Shown: positions 15,901 to 18,493 of the stretch, piece by piece
Numbering within the stretch: position 1 is the first letter of the stretch
How the letters are laid out: every line of letters begins with the position of its first letter
DNA from: Anaerolineales bacterium
GTDB taxonomy: Bacteria; Chloroflexota; Anaerolineae; Anaerolineales; Villigracilaceae
Length of the DNA: 18,493 nucleotides
NCBI GenBank assembly: GCA_016928525.1
Contig: JAFGKO010000073.1
Location: 1 to 18,493, forward strand
Reading direction: 5' to 3'
Notes under the pieces: generated by a model
Told to the model about the DNA's origin: nothing
The model's input: only the letters and a program-made list of their open reading frames with translations
Database searches by the model: none
Made by a program: the position numbers and the translations under genes

Positions 15901-16889
15901 TAGCGTTCTCTCCCAGTTTTTACATCCACCCAACAAGCCAAACGATGCCCGGGATCAGTCTCTACAAAAGGCGGGTTTTCATTCCAGCACCGTTCAACTG
16001 CCCATTTGCAACGCGGCGCAAACGGACAACTCTTCGGTTTCTCATATAATGTCGGAGGCAGACCATCAATGGAGAACAGGCGGTGGCGCTCCGTCTCATC
16101 CACACGGGGCAGGCTGCCTAACAACCCAACCGTGTACGGATGCTGAGGATTAGCGTACAACTCATTTACCGGGGCTTCTTCAATAATAAACCCACCATAC
16201 ATCACAACAACGCGCTGCGCGATGCCTGCTACCACACCCAGGTCATGTGTGATCCAGATGATTGCCATGCCGAGTTCGTCTCGCAGGCGCTTGACCAACT
16301 CCACAATCTGAGCCTGGATGGTCACATCCAACGCAGTGGTTGGCTCGTCTGCAATCAAAATTTGCGGACTGCAAGAGAGCGCCATTGCAATCATGACGCG
16401 CTGGCGCATACCACCCGAAAACTGGTGAGGGTAGTCTCCAAGGCGGTCCGCTGCATTGGGGATACCCACCATGCCAAGCAGTTCGGCTGCTCGCGCGCGG
16501 GCTTGTTTTTTGCTCATGCCAAGATGCAGCATGAGCGGCTCTTCCAATTGCAAACCTATGGTCAATACCGGATTCAAAGAGGTCATCGGGTCCTGGAAGA
16601 TCATGCTGATTTGAGCGCCCCGCACGTAACGGATTTCCTCGTTGGAGAGCTTCAACAAATCTTGATTGAAGAATATGGCTTTGCCTGCAGTAATTTCTCC
16701 GGGCGGTGACGGTATCAGGCGCAGCAATGACAACATGGTCACACTCTTGCCACAACCGCTTTCCCCCACCATACCCAAGGTTTCACCTTCGGCTAAATTG
16801 AACGAAACCCCATTGACTGCGTGTACAACCCCATCTGAGGTCTTGAATTGTGTTTCAAGACCTTGAACATCGAGTAAGAGATCAGGCAT
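15900..16889 (-). CDS. oppD: Peptide ABC transporter ATP-binding protein, OppD/DppD type (cluster 2)
   Basis: 329 aa, first gene of the complete transporter operon. Walker A GESGCGKS (42-49), [13 protein letters not shown], signature [15 protein letters not shown], Walker [13 protein letters not shown] and [11 protein letters not shown] are all present. The C-terminal cysteine motif appears as CPFAPRC, ERC and ACW. ATG 16889 has AGGA about 9-10 nt upstream and gives the normal [15 protein letters not shown] start. A strong promoter lies about 90 nt upstream. Confidence 0.96.
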   Translation of the reverse strand: MPDLLLDVQGLETQFKTSDGVVHAVNGVSFNLAEGETLGMVGESGCGKSVTMLSLLRLIPSPPGEITAGKAIFFNQDLLKLSNEEIRYVRGAQISMIFQDPMTSLNPVLTIGLQLEEPLMLHLGMSKKQARARAAELLGMVGIPNAADRLGDYPHQFSGGMRQRVMIAMALSCSPQILIADEPTTALDVTIQAQIVELVKRLRDELGMAIIWITHDLGVVAGIAQRVVVMYGGFIIEEAPVNELYANPQHPYTVGLLGSLPRVDETERHRLFSIDGLPPTLYEKPKSCPFAPRCKWAVERCWNENPPFVETDPGHRLACWVDVKTGRER

Positions 16890-16979
16890 CCGCGAGAATC
16901 CTTTTCTATTGTGAAATGTGAATAACGAGCAACTAGTTAGTGCGGAACTAGGTACATCTTTTTAAGCGGAGCGAATCGA

Positions 16980-17007
16980 ATTATACCTAATTCCACAAGG
17001 TCGTCAA
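16980..17007 (-). promoter_or_regulatory. Sigma-70/A-type promoter of the oppD2-oppF2-oppA-oppB-oppC operon
   Basis: On the minus strand TTGACG (17002-17007) and TATAAT (16980-16985) are 16 nt apart, a near-consensus match and the best promoter in the window. Transcription would start near 16973, leaving a leader of about 84 nt that contains the small inverted repeat at 16933-16951. Confidence 0.8.
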
Positions 17008-17051
17008 CAGCACTCCGCCCGTAGGGTAAACGTAGGCAAGCAGCAGGTCAA

Positions 17052-17124
17052 AAAAACCCTACTGGAGTACTATTTAAAATAGTACCACAGTATTGCTTAA
17101 TCACACCACCCTGGTAGGGTTTTT
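17052..17124. repeat. Nested inverted repeats upstream of mscL
   Basis: Outer arms AAAAACCCTAC (17052-17062) and GTAGGGTTTTT (17114-17124) match perfectly. Inside is GTACTATTTAAAATAGTAC (17067-17085), symmetric around one base. The outer stem ends in T tracts on both strands, so it could act as a terminator either way; the inner palindrome has the size of an operator for a dimeric regulator. Function not determined. Confidence 0.7.
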
Positions 17125-17182
17125 ATCTTCGTGTCAGGAACGCAAATATCAGGGATAATTTTGGGGCAATTTTTTATATCCG

Positions 17183-17212
17183 TTGACAACAGTATCTTCC
17201 TAAAGATAGAAT
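17183..17212 (+). promoter_or_regulatory. Promoter of mscL
   Basis: TTGACA (17183-17188), 18-nt spacer, TAGAAT (17207-17212). Perfect -35 and a 5/6 -10. The start would be near 17219, giving a leader of about 30 nt with AGGAGG before the ATG. Confidence 0.7.
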
Positions 17213-17250
17213 ACAGAGCAACCACAATTATCCGCTTGCGAGGAGGCGAA

Positions 17251-17643
17251 ATGTTAAAGGAATTCAAAGAGTTTGTCATGCGCGGCAATGTGCTGGATCT
17301 GGCCGTCGCTGTCATCATTGGGGGCGCATTTGGAAAAATCATCGCTTCGCTGGTGAACGACATTCTGATGCCGTTGATTGGCCTGTTGCTGGGCGGGGTC
17401 AATTTCTCCGAACTGGCTTTCACTGTAGGGGAGGCAGTGGTTAAGTGGGGCGCATTCGTCCAGGCTATTGTCGACTTCCTCATCATCGCCTTCGTCATCT
17501 TCATGATCGTCAAAGCTGCGAATGCAACTAAGAAGGAAGAGCCTGTCCCGACGCCTGAGCCAACTACCAAAGATTGCCCGTACTGCTTTACGACCATTTC
17601 CATCAAAGCCACCCGCTGCCCGAACTGCACGTCGGAACTTTAG
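17251..17643 (+). CDS. mscL: Large-conductance mechanosensitive channel with C-terminal zinc ribbon
   Basis: 130 aa. MscL opens under membrane tension and releases solutes during hypo-osmotic shock. The N-terminus [44 protein letters not shown] is the family hallmark: amphipathic N-helix and pore-lining TM1 (about 14-46) ending in DILMP. TM2 spans about 68-90. The usual C-terminal helical bundle is replaced by a Pro-rich linker ([12 protein letters not shown]) and a CPYC (109-112)...CPNC (123-126) zinc-ribbon pair. ATG 17251 is fixed by AGGAGG 7 nt upstream; an in-frame ATG at 17131 lies before the promoter. It is followed by the helicase gene on the same strand after 65 nt, with no clear terminator between. 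Confidence 0.95.
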   Translation: MLKEFKEFVMRGNVLDLAVAVIIGGAFGKIIASLVNDILMPLIGLLLGGVNFSELAFTVGEAVVKWGAFVQAIVDFLIIAFVIFMIVKAANATKKEEPVPTPEPTTKDCPYCFTTISIKATRCPNCTSEL

Positions 17644-17660
17644 AGAACAGATGATTGGAG

Positions 17661-17711
17661 CATAGAGAATAGTTTCAACCGGAACTGCTCTCTATTCCCT
17701 ATTCTCTTATG
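17661..17711 (+). promoter_or_regulatory. Inverted repeat reaching the helicase start codon
   Basis: CATAGAGAATAG (17661-17672) can pair, with one bulged base, with CTATTCTCTTATG (17699-17711), whose last three bases are the helicase ATG. It encloses a 26-nt loop. It may mask the start codon or act as a weak end signal after mscL; there is no T tract. Confidence 0.5.
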
Positions 17712-18493
17712 GACTTCTTAGAGCAACTCAACCCCCAACAGCGACAGGCTGTCACAGCGGGGGATGGGCCAGTTTTGGTGCTAGCAGGCCCGGGGTCCGG
17801 TAAGACGCGCGTGCTGACCCAGCGCGTCGCCTATTTGATTGCCTACCAGGGGGTACGTCCATATCAAATCCTGGCCGTTACATTTACGAACAAAGCGGCG
17901 CGCGAGATGGATGCGCGGGTTAACCACCTGCTTGGGGAACAGGCCACGCAAGGCATGATGCTTGGTACCTTCCATGCCACCTGTGCGCGGATATTGCGCC
18001 GCGAAGCGGACCTGTTGCCTGTGGAGGCCAACTACGTCATTTTCGACGCCGACGACCAGGTAAGGCTCGTCAAGAGCATTATCCGCGAATTCAATCTCAA
18101 TGAAAAATTGTATCGACCGCCCAGCGTGCATGCGGCCATTTCCAACGCCAAGAACGAGCTGATCGGCGCGGAGGATTACCCGACCAACACCTATCGTGAT
18201 GAAGTGGTGAAGCGGGTTTACATCGAATACCAGAAGCGACTGATCGCCAGCAACGCCGTGGACTTCGACGACATCCTGGTCTACACCGCGCGCCTGCTGG
18301 AAGACAATCCCGAAGTCCGCGAGAAATATGCCCAGCGCTTCAAGCATGTGCTGGTGGACGAGTTCCAGGATACTAATATCGCGCAATATGTTTTAATCAA
18401 GCACTTGGCTTCGGTGCATCGAAATGTGTTTTGCGTGGGCGACCCGGATCAATCGGTGTACCGCTGGCGCGGCGCGGACTGGCGCAACGTGCA
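17709..18493 (+). CDS. pcrA: UvrD/PcrA-type ATP-dependent DNA helicase, 3' end cut by window edge
   Basis: 261 residues visible of an expected 650-750. Superfamily 1A 3'-5' helicase of DNA repair and replication-fork restart. Seen in order: Q-motif NPQQRQAV (8-15), Walker A AGPGSGKT (26-33), motif Ia TFTNKAA (58-64), motif Ib GTFHATCARILRR (86-98), VDFDDIL (184-190), motif II VDEFQDT (216-222) and motif III GDPDQSVYRWRGAD (244-257). Motif III has GDPDQ where many family members have GDDDQ. The start ATG fits the usual M-LxxLNPQQ beginning, but no Shine-Dalgarno sequence is visible and an inverted repeat covers the ATG. PcrA, UvrD and Rep cannot be separated from this part alone. Confidence 0.95.
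   Translation, partial: MDFLEQLNPQQRQAVTAGDGPVLVLAGPGSGKTRVLTQRVAYLIAYQGVRPYQILAVTFTNKAAREMDARVNHLLGEQATQGMMLGTFHATCARILRREADLLPVEANYVIFDADDQVRLVKSIIREFNLNEKLYRPPSVHAAISNAKNELIGAEDYPTNTYRDEVVKRVYIEYQKRLIASNAVDFDDILVYTARLLEDNPEVREKYAQRFKHVLVDEFQDTNIAQYVLIKHLASVHRNVFCVGDPDQSVYRWRGADWRNV

Larger units (their letters stand above)
16890..17250. other. Divergent intergenic region (361 bp) between oppD2 and mscL
   Basis: No gene is visible here. It holds the oppD2 promoter, an oppD2 leader with a small inverted repeat (CTAGTT at 16933-16938 and AACTAG at 16946-16951), a nested inverted repeat at 17052-17124 and the mscL promoter. Base composition is AT-richer than the flanking genes. Confidence 0.8.

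Noticed and set aside
17097..17630. Minus-strand frame opposite mscL
   Set aside because: mscL is certain on the plus strand with promoter and SD; the antisense frame has no family features.
17781..18386. Minus-strand frame opposite the helicase
   Set aside because: Shadow of the helicase, whose motifs Q to III are all in the plus frame.

Overview
This window looks like part of a chromosome from a Gram-positive-type or monoderm-like bacterium, most probably Chloroflexota (class Anaerolineae). That placement is inference. It rests on lipoproteins with long Pro/Thr or Ala/Pro/Glu linkers after the lipobox, a membrane-anchored c-type cytochrome with the same kind of linker, an MscL with a C-terminal zinc ribbon, moderately high GC, and stacked peptide transporter operons. 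I see no phage, integrase, IS, CRISPR or rRNA sequence. Everything from the left edge to about 16890 is read on the minus strand and everything right of about 17180 on the plus strand, so the region around 16890-17250 is a divergent promoter region.

Layout from right to left along the minus strand. A strong promoter (TTGACG-16-TATAAT, 16980-17007) drives a complete peptide (Opp/Dpp-type) ABC transporter operon: oppD2, oppF2, a lipoprotein binding protein (OppA-like), oppB and oppC. A perfect 30-nt palindrome lies between the binding protein and oppB, and a terminator-like hairpin follows oppC. Next comes a lone c-type cytochrome anchored at both ends, with CX2CH and CX4CH motifs, followed by a bidirectional terminator hairpin. 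A second transport cluster follows: two tandem divergent SBP_bac_5 lipoproteins, then oppD1 and oppF1, then a response regulator fused to a Roadblock-like domain. This cluster has no permease genes inside the window. It is followed by tRNA-Gln(UUG), two terminator hairpins on the minus strand, glmU (UDP-GlcNAc synthesis) and a CNNM/CBS (CorC/HlyC-like) membrane protein that overlaps glmU and runs off the left edge.

On the plus strand, mscL has a good promoter and Shine-Dalgarno site. A PcrA/UvrD helicase follows and is cut by the right edge.

How the parts fit: two OppDF ATPase pairs and three extracytoplasmic binding proteins surround one OppBC channel. The simplest reading is several binding proteins and perhaps interchangeable ATPases serving one peptide-uptake channel, but permeases elsewhere in the genome could serve the second set. 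I found no clearly new system. The best candidates for something unusual are the coiled-coil insert in one binding protein, the receiver-Roadblock protein cotranscribed with oppDF, the unusual cytochrome, and the leader region in front of the main binding protein.
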